DNA of 64,000 nt from Nonomuraea rubra (GCF_014207985.1 NZ_JACHMI010000001.1:8601001-8665000); one strand, 5' to 3'. Counted from the first letter of the stretch, positions 33,577 to 42,860 are shown. Notes: generated by a model from the letters alone, not told the origin. Program-made: numbers and translations.

Positions 33577-36417
33577 GTGGACGAGACTCGCGATCATGAG
33601 CGCCCCCCGGCCGATCTGACCGTAGGTCTCCTGGGCCCCGTCGTGGGCGTGCTCGGTGACAGGGAGATCGACCTGGGGCCGCCGCTCCAGCAGGCGATCG
33701 TAGCGATGCTCGCGATGAGTTCCAACCGCGTGGTCACCGTGAGCCAGCTGATCGAGGGTCTGTGGGGAGACGATCCTCCCCCCAGCGCCACCCAGAGCAT
33801 CTACACCTACATCGCGGGGTTACGGCGGGCGCTCGAGCCCGGCCGCCGCAGGCGACAGCCTCCGGGCAGGGTGTCCCGCGCTTCGGGCGGCTACCTGTTA
33901 CAGCTCGACCCCCTCCAGGTCGACGCCCACCTCTTCGCCGCGCGGCTCGACGCGGCGGCGCAGGCCAGGAAGTCCGGTGACTTCGCCGGCGCGTTGCGCG
34001 CCATCGACGAGGCGCTGGACTTGTGGCGCGGCCCGGCGCTGAGCGGCGTGCCGGGGCCCTTCGCCGATGGTGAGCGCGCCCGCCTCGACCAGCTCCAGGT
34101 GACGGCCGTGGAGACCCGGGCCGACGCGCTGCTGCGGCTCGGCCGCCCCGAGGAGGCGCTCGGGGAGCTGTACGAGCTGGTCCACCGCCACCCCCTCAGG
34201 GAGCGCCCGGGCGAGCTGCTCATGCTGGCCCTGCACGGGTGCGGGCGCCAGGCCGAGGCGCTGGCGGTGTTCGAGGAGGCCCGGCGTGCTCTGTCGGATG
34301 AGCTCGGCATCCTTCCCGGCGAGGGCCTGCGCCGCGCGCATCGCGTCGTCCTGTCGGGTGCCGGCGAGCCCGCGGCCCCTGATCACGTCAAACCACGCCA
34401 GCTTCCCGGCGACCTGCTCGTCTTCGTCGGCCGCACGCGGGAGACCGTCCGGCTCAGATCCCTGCTGGATCCCTGGGGTGACGAGCCTCCGCACCCGTTC
34501 GTCGTGATCTGCGGCCCGCCCGGTGTCGGGAAGTCGGCGCTGGCCGTCCACGTCGCCCACATGGTGCGCGAACGGTTCCCCGACGGGCAGCTCTACGTCA
34601 ACCTGCGCGGGGGCACGCCGAACGTCCCCCGGCCGTCCACCCACGAGATCTTCAGCCGCCTGCTGCGCGGCCTCGGCACGCCGGACAGCGCCATTCCCGA
34701 GGACGAGGACGAGGCCGCCGCCCTGTGGCGGAGCAAGCTGCAGAGCGGGCGGCTGCTCCTCGTCCTGGACAACGCCGCCGACCTGGCGCAGGTCAAGCCG
34801 TTCATCTCGGCACCCCGCGGCACCGCGGTGCTGGTCACGAGCCGCGAGTCCCTGACAGCCGGGGACGACTGCGCCCAGGTCCGCCTGCACCCCCTCTCGG
34901 ACGCCGAGGCCACGGCCATGCTGGCCAAGCTGGTCGGAGCGGACCGGGTATCGGCCGACCTCGACCAGACCACTCACCTGGTGCGGCTCTGCGACGGTTT
35001 CCCCCTCGCCCTCCGGGTCGCCGGGGCGCGGCTGATCGACCGTCCCGACTGGAGCGTAGGCGCGCTGACGATGCGGCTCACCGACGAGCGGCGCCGCCTG
35101 CGCGAGCTGGAGGCGGGCGACCTCGCCGTACGGTCGAGCCTGGCGGCGAGCTGGAACGCGCTGAACGGCAGCACCCGCGAGCTCGACGGCGAGGCGGCGC
35201 ACCTGCTGGCCCTGCTGGGCCTGCTGCACGTGCCCGACGTCACCGTGGAGGCGGCCGCGGCGCTGTCCGAGTCCTCCCCGGTCGACGTCGAGCGAGCCCT
35301 GGAACGGCTCTGTGACGCCCACCTGCTGGAGGCCGGCGAGCCGGGCCGCTACCACCCGCACGACCTCGTCCGGCTCTTCGCGGGCGACCTGCTGCCCGCC
35401 GGCGAGCGGATCGCGCCGCTCAAGCGGGCGATCGGCTACTACGCCGAGTCCGCGCGGGCCGCGGCGCGGACCAGCGACCCGCACCGGGTCCACTGCCTGT
35501 ATCCGCCGCTGGACGTCCGCGGCCGCGGCTTCGACAGCGCGGACGAGGCGCGCGCCTGGCTCAGGAGGGAGGAGACCATCCTGCTCGCCGCCGCCTTCCA
35601 GGCGATGGCGGATCCGGACGACGACATCGCGCGGGCCGGCGCGGGGATCGCCCTCGCCCTGTGGTGGTACCAGCAGGCCGCGTACCGGGTGCCCGGCCTG
35701 ATCTCGCTGGGCGAGCAGTTGCTCGCGACGGGGGAGCGCCTCGACGACCGGGTCATCACGATGGAGGGGCATGCCCACATCGCCACGGGGCTGTACCTCA
35801 AGGGCGACTGGGCCGCGTGCATCCAGCACCACGAGTGGCACCTCCGGCTGGCGCGGCTGCTCGGTGACCGCTTCAACGAGCAGCGAGCGCACGGCAACCT
35901 GGCCGGCACGCTCATGAAATGGGACCGGTGCTCCGATGCGCTGGAGCACGCGCTCGCCCAGCGCGTGATCGCCCGCGACATCGCGTCCGGGCCGGGAGAA
36001 CGCTACGCCCTGCTCGTGGCGGGGCGGGCCTACACGGGCCTCGGCCGGTTCAAGGAGGCCGCGATCACGCTGGACGAGGGCGCGGCGCTGGCGGACCAGG
36101 CGGGCGACTCCCTCCGGCAGGTGGAATTCACCGTGGCGCGCGGGCTGGTCCTGATCGAGCTCGGCGAGCGGGAGTCCGCGCTGGCCCTGCTCTCCGAGGT
36201 GCTCGAGCCGGCCCGCGCTACCGGGATGAAGATGACCGAGGTCAACTGCGTCGTGCTGCTGGCGCGGGCCCACCGCCTGCTCGGCCGGACCCGCGAGGCC
36301 ATGAGGTACAGCATCGAAGCGCTCGTGCTCGCCGAGCAGATGGGCAGCCCGTACTGGATCCGGGAGGCGACCAGGGAACGCGAGGCGGCGACGGGCCAGC
36401 GCTCGGTCACCGCGTGA
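33577..36417 (+). CDS. AfsR-like SARP regulator (BTAD, NB-ARC, TPR)
   Basis: This 946-residue protein starts at GTG 33577. A winged-helix OmpR-like DNA-binding domain (about 15-110) and bacterial transcriptional activation domain (about 115-262) are followed by an NB-ARC ATPase with Walker A GPPGVGKS (313-320) and Walker B LLLVLDN, then TPR repeats from about 680 to the end. AfsR-type proteins integrate signals, often through phosphorylation, to switch on secondary metabolism or development. No biosynthetic cluster is in the window. The nearby HTH-TPR/peptide pair may act upstream of it, which is inference. Confidence 0.93.
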   Translation: MDETRDHERPPADLTVGLLGPVVGVLGDREIDLGPPLQQAIVAMLAMSSNRVVTVSQLIEGLWGDDPPPSATQSIYTYIAGLRRALEPGRRRRQPPGRVSRASGGYLLQLDPLQVDAHLFAARLDAAAQARKSGDFAGALRAIDEALDLWRGPALSGVPGPFADGERARLDQLQVTAVETRADALLRLGRPEEALGELYELVHRHPLRERPGELLMLALHGCGRQAEALAVFEEARRALSDELGILPGEGLRRAHRVVLSGAGEPAAPDHVKPRQLPGDLLVFVGRTRETVRLRSLLDPWGDEPPHPFVVICGPPGVGKSALAVHVAHMVRERFPDGQLYVNLRGGTPNVPRPSTHEIFSRLLRGLGTPDSAIPEDEDEAAALWRSKLQSGRLLLVLDNAADLAQVKPFISAPRGTAVLVTSRESLTAGDDCAQVRLHPLSDAEATAMLAKLVGADRVSADLDQTTHLVRLCDGFPLALRVAGARLIDRPDWSVGALTMRLTDERRRLRELEAGDLAVRSSLAASWNALNGSTRELDGEAAHLLALLGLLHVPDVTVEAAAALSESSPVDVERALERLCDAHLLEAGEPGRYHPHDLVRLFAGDLLPAGERIAPLKRAIGYYAESARAAARTSDPHRVHCLYPPLDVRGRGFDSADEARAWLRREETILLAAAFQAMADPDDDIARAGAGIALALWWYQQAAYRVPGLISLGEQLLATGERLDDRVITMEGHAHIATGLYLKGDWAACIQHHEWHLRLARLLGDRFNEQRAHGNLAGTLMKWDRCSDALEHALAQRVIARDIASGPGERYALLVAGRAYTGLGRFKEAAITLDEGAALADQAGDSLRQVEFTVARGLVLIELGERESALALLSEVLEPARATGMKMTEVNCVVLLARAHRLLGRTREAMRYSIEALVLAEQMGSPYWIREATREREAATGQRSVTA

Positions 36418-36427
36418 GACCCGGGCC

Positions 36428-37921
36428 TCAGCGTGGCGGCGCCGTGTCCCTGAGCGCCAGGAAGAAGTCGACCCGGTCGGCCATCGTGGACAGGTCCCTG
36501 CCGGTCAGCTCCTCGATCCTGCGCACGCGGTACCGCACGGTGTTGACGTGCACGTGGAGCTGCTCGGCGCAGGCGTTCCACGAGCCGGCGCAGTCGAGGA
36601 AGATGCCGAGCGTGCGTACCAGCTCCGACTGGTGCCTGCGGTCGTAGTCGAGCAGCGGCGACAGCAGCCGGGAGGAGAACGAGCGGCGCACGTCGCCCGG
36701 CACCGTGGCCAGCAGCAGCGCGTGCGTGTAGATCTCGTCGCTGATCACCACCCCGCCGCCGCGGGCCTCGGCCAGCCGGCGGGCGTGCCCGGCCTCCTCC
36801 ACGCCGCCCTTGACGGCGGCGGCGCCCGTCAGCGCGCCGCTGAGCCCCACGCACAGGCGGGTGCCGGGCAGCGCGGCCAGCACGCCGGCTCCGGCGCGCA
36901 GCCGGTCGGCCAGCTCGGCGGTGGTGCGCTCGCGCAGCGGCACCACGGCGACCGCGCCGTCGGCGCCGGCCGCCGCCACGACCTCGCGGCCGAGCAGCTC
37001 CTCGACGGCCTGGCCGCCGAGCGTGGCGGGGTCGGGCCCGCGGGTGGCGCCGGGCCGGGGCGCGGTGACGTTCACGATCGTGTACGGCTCCGCCGCTCCC
37101 ACCCCGCACGTCCGCAGCCTGGCGTCGAGCTCCGCCACCCCGGCCTCGTCCAGCGCGGCCACGACGAGCTGCTCGGTCAGGCGGCGCTCGACCCTGCGCC
37201 CCTCCTCCATCCGGCTGCGTTCGAGCCCGACGCAGGCGGCCAGCTCGTAGCCGAGGTCGGCCCGGTCCATCAGGTCGCCGTCGCAGGCCAGCGCCCACCC
37301 GGCGGCGCGGTGGCCGCGGCCGACGGCGAAGATCGTGTGCTCGCCGACCCTGACCGGCAGGCGCGGCGCCGTCAGGTACGCCTTGGCCAGCCGTACCGGG
37401 TCGCCGGCCGCGCCGACGATCACCTCCCCGGAGGCGGACACCACCGCCCCGGTGACGCCCAGCTCGGCGGCGGTCAGCTCGAACAGCTCGCGCAGGTCGG
37501 CGCCCTCGGCGATGGCCGCGACGAGCCGGCGGTGGCGGCCGAGCGCGTCGCGCACGTCGCCCGCCAGCCGGTGCCCGGCCGTCTCGGCCAGCGTGCGGAA
37601 CGAGACCTCGACCGGCACCTTCAGCAGCGGCAGCCCGGCCTGCTCGCAGGCGGCCACCAGGTCGTCGGGCACGTGGCCCAGCCACGCCTCGCCGGCGCCG
37701 AGTGCGGCGACCCCCGCCTCGGCCAGCGCGGCCACGAACCGGGCGGAGTCCTCCGGCGCGTGCCACCACATCAGCCCGGTCAGCACCAGTTCGCCGCCGC
37801 TCAGGTAGCGGCCGGGCTCGGGCAGGTCCGTGATGTGCACGGTGCCGAACTCGCGGGCCGGGTCGCCGGCGAGCAGCCGCAGGCGCAGGTCGTCGATGGC
37901 CAGCAGGTCGGAGATGCGCAC
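36428..37921 (-). CDS. PucR-family purine catabolism regulator
   Basis: A 497-residue regulator from GTG 37921. An N-terminal PucR sensor domain (about 1-130, DDLRLRLLAGDPAREFGTVHITDL-like) leads into a GGDEF-like middle domain, and the C-terminal HTH_30 (about 440-490, CAEQLHVHVNTVRYRVRRIEELTGRD) is the DNA-binding part. PucR proteins regulate purine degradation genes, and the divergent xanthine dehydrogenase gene agrees. A loose inverted pair TTGC/GCAA lies at 37946-37964 in the 94-bp intergenic region. Confidence 0.9.
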   Translation of the reverse strand: MRISDLLAIDDLRLRLLAGDPAREFGTVHITDLPEPGRYLSGGELVLTGLMWWHAPEDSARFVAALAEAGVAALGAGEAWLGHVPDDLVAACEQAGLPLLKVPVEVSFRTLAETAGHRLAGDVRDALGRHRRLVAAIAEGADLRELFELTAAELGVTGAVVSASGEVIVGAAGDPVRLAKAYLTAPRLPVRVGEHTIFAVGRGHRAAGWALACDGDLMDRADLGYELAACVGLERSRMEEGRRVERRLTEQLVVAALDEAGVAELDARLRTCGVGAAEPYTIVNVTAPRPGATRGPDPATLGGQAVEELLGREVVAAAGADGAVAVVPLRERTTAELADRLRAGAGVLAALPGTRLCVGLSGALTGAAAVKGGVEEAGHARRLAEARGGGVVISDEIYTHALLLATVPGDVRRSFSSRLLSPLLDYDRRHQSELVRTLGIFLDCAGSWNACAEQLHVHVNTVRYRVRRIEELTGRDLSTMADRVDFFLALRDTAPPR

Positions 37922-38015
37922 CTGTAGGAATGTACAAGCCGGATGTTGCAACCGATGACCGCAATTTGACTTCGGGCATATTTGTCCGGTGCGGGCGCGG
38001 TGCTCTACTCGGAGG

Positions 38016-40199
38016 ATGACGCAGACGTCTGACGCGATCCTCCCCGGCGCCGGCACCGGATTCGGTGTCGGGACGAGCGCGCGGCGGCCGGACGCGACGC
38101 TGAAGGTGACCGGCGAGTTCGCCTACGCCTCCGATTTGTGGCTGGACGGCATGGTGTGGGGCGCGACGCTGCGCAGCCCGCACCCGTCGGCGTGGCTGCG
38201 CTCGATCGACGTGGCTCCGGCCCTGCGCATCCCCGGCGTACGGGCGGTGCTGACACACGAGGACGTGCCCGGGGCGAAGTACTACGGCCTGGAGCACAAG
38301 GACCAGCCGGTGCTGGCCATCGACCAGGTGCGTTACCAGGGCGAGCCGGTCGCGCTGGTGGCGGCCGACCACCCGGAGACGGCCCGCAGGGCGGCGGCGG
38401 CCATCGCCGTCGAGTACGAGCCCCGCCCGGCCATCACCGACCCCCGCCGGTCCCAGCACTTCGTGCGCCACCAGCCGGTACGCCGCGGCGACACCTTCGA
38501 GGCCGAGGTCGTCGTGACGGGCGAGTACGAGGTCGGCATGCAGGACCAGGCGTTCCTCGGCCCCGAGTCCGGCCTGGCGGTGCCCGCCGAGGACGGCGGC
38601 GTGGACCTGTTCATCGCCACCCAGTGGCTGCACGTGGACCGCGACCAGCTCGCCCCCTGCCTGGGCCTGCCCGCGGACAAGGTGCGCCTGACGCTGTCGG
38701 GCGTCGGCGGCGCGTTCGGCGCCCGCGAGGACCTGTCGATGCAGATCCACGCCTGCATGCTGGCGCTGCGGCTGAACCGCCCCGTCAAGATCGTGTACGG
38801 CCGCGAGGAGTCGTTCTTCGGCCACGTGCACCGCCACCCGGCCCGCATGCGGTACGAGCACGGCGCCACCCGCGACGGCAGGCTCGTCTACGTCAAGGCC
38901 GACATCCTGCTCGACGGCGGCGCGTACTGCTCCTCCTCCCCCGCCGTGGTCGGCAACGCGGCGTCGCTGGGCGTGGGCCCGTACGAGGTGCCGAACGTGC
39001 GCGTGGACGCCACCGGCGTCTACACCAACAACCCGCCGTGCGGCGCGATGCGCGGCTTCGGCGCGGTGCAGGCGTGTTACGCCTACGAGTCGCAGATGGA
39101 CCGGCTGGCCGAGGCGTGCGGCCTGTCGCCGGTGGAGATCCGGGTGCGCAACGCCGTCTCCCAGGGCTCCCACCTGATCACCGGGCAGGTGATCGACTCG
39201 CCGGCCCCGCTCGCCGACATGCTGCGCGACCTGGAGACGATGCCCCTGCCCGGCCCCGGGGACGGGGACCTGCGGGGGCTGCCCGGCGGCGTCTCCCAGA
39301 CCACGCACGGCGAGTCCGTGCGCCGCGGCGTCGGCTACGGCGTCGGGATCAAGAACATCTGCTTCTCCGAGGGCTTCGACGACTACTCCACCGCCCGGGT
39401 GCGGGCCGAGCTGGTCGGCGGCGAGCCGCACGTCACCGTGCAGACGGCGGCCGCCGAGGTGGGGCAGGGCCTGGTGACCGTGCAGGCCCAGATCGCCCGC
39501 ACCGAGCTGGGCATCCCGAACGTCACCGTGGCCACCGCCGACACCTCGGTCGGCTCGGCGGGCTCGTCGTCGGCGTCGCGGCAGTCGTACGTGACGGGCG
39601 GCGCGGTCAAGGCCGCCTGCGAGGCGGTGCGCAAGCGGTTCGACGGGCTGACGCCGAAGGAGGCGCTGGAGCGGTTCGGGCCGATCGAGGAGACGCGGGA
39701 GTACCGGCACCGGCCGACGTACCCGATGGACCCGCTCACCGGGCAGGGCGACTCGCACACGCAGCTCGCGCTGTGCGTGCACCGGGCGGTCGTGGACGTG
39801 GACGTGGAGCTGGGCCTGGTGAAGGTGGTCGAGCTGGCGGCGGTCCAGGACGTCGGGCGGATGCTGAACCCGCAGGCCCTGGAGGGCCAGATCCACGGCG
39901 GCTCCGCGCAGGGGCTCGGGCTGGCGCTGATGGAGGAGATCCAGGTCCGCGACGGCCAGGTGCTGAACCCGTCGTTCACCGACTACCTCATCCCCACCAT
40001 CCTCGACATGCCGCCCATGACGCTAAAAATCCTAGAAAATCCGGACCCGGCGGCTCCGTATGGGCTGCGCGGCGCCGGCGAGCCGCCGACCCTGTCGTCC
40101 ACCCCCGCCATCGCCGCCGCCGTCAGAGCGGCCACGGGGCTCCGGTTGACTCGCGTTCCGATCAGGCCGGAAGATATCGCCTTGTTCGACGAGAGCTAG
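38016..40199 (+). CDS. Xanthine dehydrogenase, molybdopterin-binding subunit
   Basis: This 727-residue protein is read from ATG 38016 (GTG 37989 adds 9 residues). It shows the two large-subunit domains: a hammerhead domain (about 35-145) and molybdopterin domain with GVGGAFGARED (about 227-237), RGFGAVQA (about 345-352) and the active-site Glu in GLRGAGEPPT near the end. The enzyme oxidises xanthine to urate. No FAD or [2Fe-2S] subunit gene is beside it, unlike the usual operon, so these partners must be encoded elsewhere. A calcium-binding protein gene and a purine permease follow on the same strand. Confidence 0.9.
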   Translation: MTQTSDAILPGAGTGFGVGTSARRPDATLKVTGEFAYASDLWLDGMVWGATLRSPHPSAWLRSIDVAPALRIPGVRAVLTHEDVPGAKYYGLEHKDQPVLAIDQVRYQGEPVALVAADHPETARRAAAAIAVEYEPRPAITDPRRSQHFVRHQPVRRGDTFEAEVVVTGEYEVGMQDQAFLGPESGLAVPAEDGGVDLFIATQWLHVDRDQLAPCLGLPADKVRLTLSGVGGAFGAREDLSMQIHACMLALRLNRPVKIVYGREESFFGHVHRHPARMRYEHGATRDGRLVYVKADILLDGGAYCSSSPAVVGNAASLGVGPYEVPNVRVDATGVYTNNPPCGAMRGFGAVQACYAYESQMDRLAEACGLSPVEIRVRNAVSQGSHLITGQVIDSPAPLADMLRDLETMPLPGPGDGDLRGLPGGVSQTTHGESVRRGVGYGVGIKNICFSEGFDDYSTARVRAELVGGEPHVTVQTAAAEVGQGLVTVQAQIARTELGIPNVTVATADTSVGSAGSSSASRQSYVTGGAVKAACEAVRKRFDGLTPKEALERFGPIEETREYRHRPTYPMDPLTGQGDSHTQLALCVHRAVVDVDVELGLVKVVELAAVQDVGRMLNPQALEGQIHGGSAQGLGLALMEEIQVRDGQVLNPSFTDYLIPTILDMPPMTLKILENPDPAAPYGLRGAGEPPTLSSTPAIAAAVRAATGLRLTRVPIRPEDIALFDES

Positions 40200-40215
40200 A
40201 CAAGGGGGGCATCCC

Positions 40216-40449
40216 ATGGCAACCGCGCGTGAGGCGGCAGAGGCGGAGTTCAGGCGCTTCGACACCGACGGCGACGGCCTGCTGACCGCCGACGAGATCA
40301 GGAAGGCCAACGAGGCGCTCGGCGGGCAGGGCGCGTCGGAGAGCGAGGTCGAGGCGTTCATCGGCTCGGCCGACAGCGACGGCGACGGCATGATCAAGCT
40401 GGACGAGTTCGTCGCCCTGGTGGGCCACGGCCGCCACGAGAAGGCGTGA
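40216..40449 (+). CDS. Small EF-hand calcium-binding protein
   Basis: A 77-residue cytoplasmic protein with two complete 12-residue EF-hand loops: D16-E27 (DTDGDGLLTADE) and D53-E64 (DSDGDGMIKLDE). All metal-coordinating positions are conserved. Such short two-EF-hand proteins act as calcium buffers or sensors in actinomycetes. It sits 16 bp after the xanthine dehydrogenase stop and 54 bp before the permease, with GGGG acting as ribosome site. Why it is located in a purine cluster is unknown. Confidence 0.93.
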   Translation: MATAREAAEAEFRRFDTDGDGLLTADEIRKANEALGGQGASESEVEAFIGSADSDGDGMIKLDEFVALVGHGRHEKA

Positions 40450-40456
40450 TCTCGGG

Positions 40457-40503
40457 CCCCGCGGGGTAGGCAACCCGGCATTCCCCCTGATCACAAGGGG
40501 GGA
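40457..40503 (+). promoter_or_regulatory. Hairpin-rich leader before the purine permease gene
   Basis: Three short helices can form: CCCC-GC-GGGG, GGGT-AGGCA-ACCC sharing bases with the first, and CCCCCT-GATCACA-AGGGGG directly over the ribosome site of the permease. The last would hide the start region. No known riboswitch consensus was recognised. Confidence 0.35.
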
Positions 40504-41889
40504 ATGGCGGTGCTCGACAGATTCTTCGAGCTGACGGGGCGGGGCACCACCGTCGGCCGCGAGGTGCGCGGCGGGCTCACCACCTTCATGGCCATGGCCT
40601 ACATCATCCTGCTCAACCCGATCATCCTGGCCGGGGCCAGGGACGTCACGGGCGCCCGCCTCTCGATCGGCGAGCTGACCACCTCCACCGCGCTCGCCGC
40701 GGCGATCACCACGCTGCTCATGGCGTTCGTCGGCAACGCGCCGTTCGGGCTGGCCGCCGGGCTCGGCCTGAACGCGGTCGTCGCCTACCAGGCCGCCCCG
40801 CACATGACCTGGGCGCAGGCCATGGGCCTGGTCGTGCTGGAGGGCTTCGTCATCATCCTGCTGGCCGTGACCGGCCTGCGCACCCTGATCATGAACGCGA
40901 TCCCGCTGGCGCTCAAGCACGCCATCAGCGTGGGCATCGGCCTGTTCATCGCACTGATCGGCCTGGTGGACGCGGGCTTCGTCGCGGCGGGCACGGGCAC
41001 GCCCGTGCAGCTCGGCGCGACCGGGCACCTGACGGGCTGGCCGGTCGCGGTCTTCTGCTTCGGCCTGCTCCTGATGATCCTCCTGTACGTGCGCCGCGTC
41101 CCGGCCGCCATCCTCATCAGCATCGCCGTGACCGCGGCGGTGGCCATCCTGGTCAACTCGGTCAACACCATCGACCCGGCGACCTGGGGCGTGGTCGCGC
41201 CGCGCATGCCGGAGAGGCTGGTCTCGGCGCCGGACTTCGGGCTGGTGGGACAGTTCGACCTGTTCGGCGGGTTCGTCACGGCGGGGGCGCTGACGGCCAC
41301 CGTGGTGCTGTTCACGCTGGTGCTGTCGGGCTTCTTCGACGCCATGGGGACGATCATCGGCGTCAGCGACGAGGCCGGGCTGGTGGACGAGCGGGGCCGG
41401 GTGCCGCGGCTGGGCCGCATCCTGACCGTGGACGGCGTCGGCGGCATGGTGGGCGGCGTGGCGAGCTCGTCGGCCAACACCGTCTTCGTGGAGTCGGCCG
41501 CCGGTGTCGGCGAGGGCGCGCGTACCGGTCTGGCCAGCGTGGTCACGGGCGCGCTGCTGGGGCTGACGCTGCTGTTCACGCCGCTGGCGGCGGTGGTGCC
41601 GGCCGCAGCGGCGGCCCCTGCGCTGGTGCTGGTGGGGGCGCTGATGATGATGCAGAGCAGGAACGTGCCCTGGGACGACCTGGACCTGGCCGTGCCGGCG
41701 TTCCTGACGATCGCGCTGATGCCGTTCACGTACTCGATCACGAACGGCGTGGGCGCCGGCGTGATCGTCTACACGCTGATCAAGGCGGTCAGGGGGCGCT
41801 TCTCGGAGATCCCCTGGCTGCTCTGGGTGGTCTCGCTGATCTTCCTGGCCTATTTCGCCATCGACTGGCTGGAGCAGCTGTTCGCCTAG
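40504..41889 (+). CDS. AzgA-like purine permease (NCS2 family)
   Basis: This 461-residue protein has about 13 hydrophobic segments. GLTTFMAMAYIILLNP near the N-terminus, SGFFDAMGTIIGVSDEAG in the middle and SSSANTVFVESAAGVGEGARTGLASVV are signatures of the AzgA/PbuG branch, which imports guanine, hypoxanthine or adenine with protons. With the PucR regulator and xanthine dehydrogenase it forms a purine uptake and oxidation unit. ATG 40504 lies right after a GGGGGG element inside a hairpin. Confidence 0.9.
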   Translation: MAVLDRFFELTGRGTTVGREVRGGLTTFMAMAYIILLNPIILAGARDVTGARLSIGELTTSTALAAAITTLLMAFVGNAPFGLAAGLGLNAVVAYQAAPHMTWAQAMGLVVLEGFVIILLAVTGLRTLIMNAIPLALKHAISVGIGLFIALIGLVDAGFVAAGTGTPVQLGATGHLTGWPVAVFCFGLLLMILLYVRRVPAAILISIAVTAAVAILVNSVNTIDPATWGVVAPRMPERLVSAPDFGLVGQFDLFGGFVTAGALTATVVLFTLVLSGFFDAMGTIIGVSDEAGLVDERGRVPRLGRILTVDGVGGMVGGVASSSANTVFVESAAGVGEGARTGLASVVTGALLGLTLLFTPLAAVVPAAAAAPALVLVGALMMMQSRNVPWDDLDLAVPAFLTIALMPFTYSITNGVGAGVIVYTLIKAVRGRFSEIPWLLWVVSLIFLAYFAIDWLEQLFA

Positions 41890-42860
41890 CGGATGTCGCC
41901 GCTGTTGCAGGCCACGCCGTTGTTGTCGACGTCGGTGTACCAGGCGTACTCCTCGTGCGTGCCCCTGTAGTAGGGCCCGTCGCCGGCCGCCACGGCCTCC
42001 TTGCAGCTCCCGTAGCGCTTGTCGAGGCCGCCCCGGCCGCCCGTCGCGGGCGTCGTGCCGCCGGGCCTGGACGTGCCGGTGGAACCCGTCGTACCCGTGC
42101 CGGCGGTCGGCCCGGCCGTCGTGGCGGGGCCGGTCTGCTGCCCGCCGGTGGGCCCCGTGGCGGGGCCGCCGGTGGGAGGGGTGGCCGGCTGGCCCGTGGG
42201 GGGCGTGGACTGGCCGGTGGGGGCCGGGGTGGTGCCCGTGCCGGGGGCCGGCGTGCTGCCCAGCAGGCGGGTCACCAGCGCCTCGGCGTCCTGCTTGGTG
42301 AAGCCGGCGATGCTCACGCTGTCGCCGTCCATCGGCTGGGTCACGATGGGCGCGGCCAGCACGGTCTTGGGCTGGTCGGCCTGCGAGGGCGCCAGCACGA
42401 TGGCGACCTCCTCCTGGGAGGGCGCCAGCTCGTCGATGAGCTGCACCAGCCTGTCCTTGAACGCCGGGGCGACCGCGATGCGCACGGAGTACAGGCCGTC
42501 GTCCTCGCGCAGCGGCTCGATCCGCTGCACGGCGCCGACCGTGACGCCGTCCTCCAGCAGGTAGCAGGTGGTCTGCGCCTGGTCGAGCACGGCGGGGTCG
42601 CCGGGGCACGGCGCGGGCTTGGTCTCCCTGACCGGCGCGAAGTGGATGGGCACGGACAGGTACCGCGGGGGCGCGCCCCCTAACAGCGGCGTGTCGGGGC
42701 TCTTGGTCATCAGGACCGCGACCGTGCCGAGCACGCCTGCGATGAGCACGACGAGCACCAGCGAGACGATCAGCACGATGGTGGTGAGTCTGCTGGCGGT
42801 CGGCTCCCCCGGGTCCGCGGGTGGCGGCTCTTCCGGCTTGTCCATCGATGACGATCCCAT
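41886..42860 (-). CDS. Membrane-anchored protein with SecD-P1-like and excalibur domains
   Basis: A 324-residue protein from ATG 42860; ATG 42845 would shorten it by five residues. One N-terminal helix (IVLIVSLVLVVLIAGVLGTVAVL) is followed by an extracytoplasmic domain (about 70-190) similar to the SecD P1 head (VLAAPIVTQPMDGDSVSIAGFTKQDAEALVTRL), a Thr/Pro/Gly-rich linker with repeated TG and GP motifs, and a C-terminal excalibur calcium-binding motif (YGSCKEAVAAG then DVDNNGVAC). Function is unknown; it may bind calcium and cell-wall material outside the membrane. Its 3' end overlaps the permease stop by 4 bp. Confidence 0.8.
   Translation of the reverse strand: MGSSSMDKPEEPPPADPGEPTASRLTTIVLIVSLVLVVLIAGVLGTVAVLMTKSPDTPLLGGAPPRYLSVPIHFAPVRETKPAPCPGDPAVLDQAQTTCYLLEDGVTVGAVQRIEPLREDDGLYSVRIAVAPAFKDRLVQLIDELAPSQEEVAIVLAPSQADQPKTVLAAPIVTQPMDGDSVSIAGFTKQDAEALVTRLLGSTPAPGTGTTPAPTGQSTPPTGQPATPPTGGPATGPTGGQQTGPATTAGPTAGTGTTGSTGTSRPGGTTPATGGRGGLDKRYGSCKEAVAAGDGPYYRGTHEEYAWYTDVDNNGVACNSGDIR

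Noticed and set aside
33577..36417. AfsR-like gene as the pathway regulator of a biosynthetic gene cluster in this window
   Set aside because: No polyketide, peptide synthetase, terpene or RiPP enzyme genes are present; the neighbouring PLP, SDR and MFS genes do not form a cluster.
37946..37964. TTGC/GCAA pair as PucR operator
   Set aside because: Four-base arms 11 nt apart occur by chance; only mentioned with the PucR gene.
36030..39896. A 1288-codon open frame on the minus strand across the AfsR-like 3' end, PucR and xanthine dehydrogenase genes
   Set aside because: It lies antisense to or out of frame with clear gene families and its product is Arg/Pro/Gly-rich without domains, a normal shadow in very GC-rich DNA.
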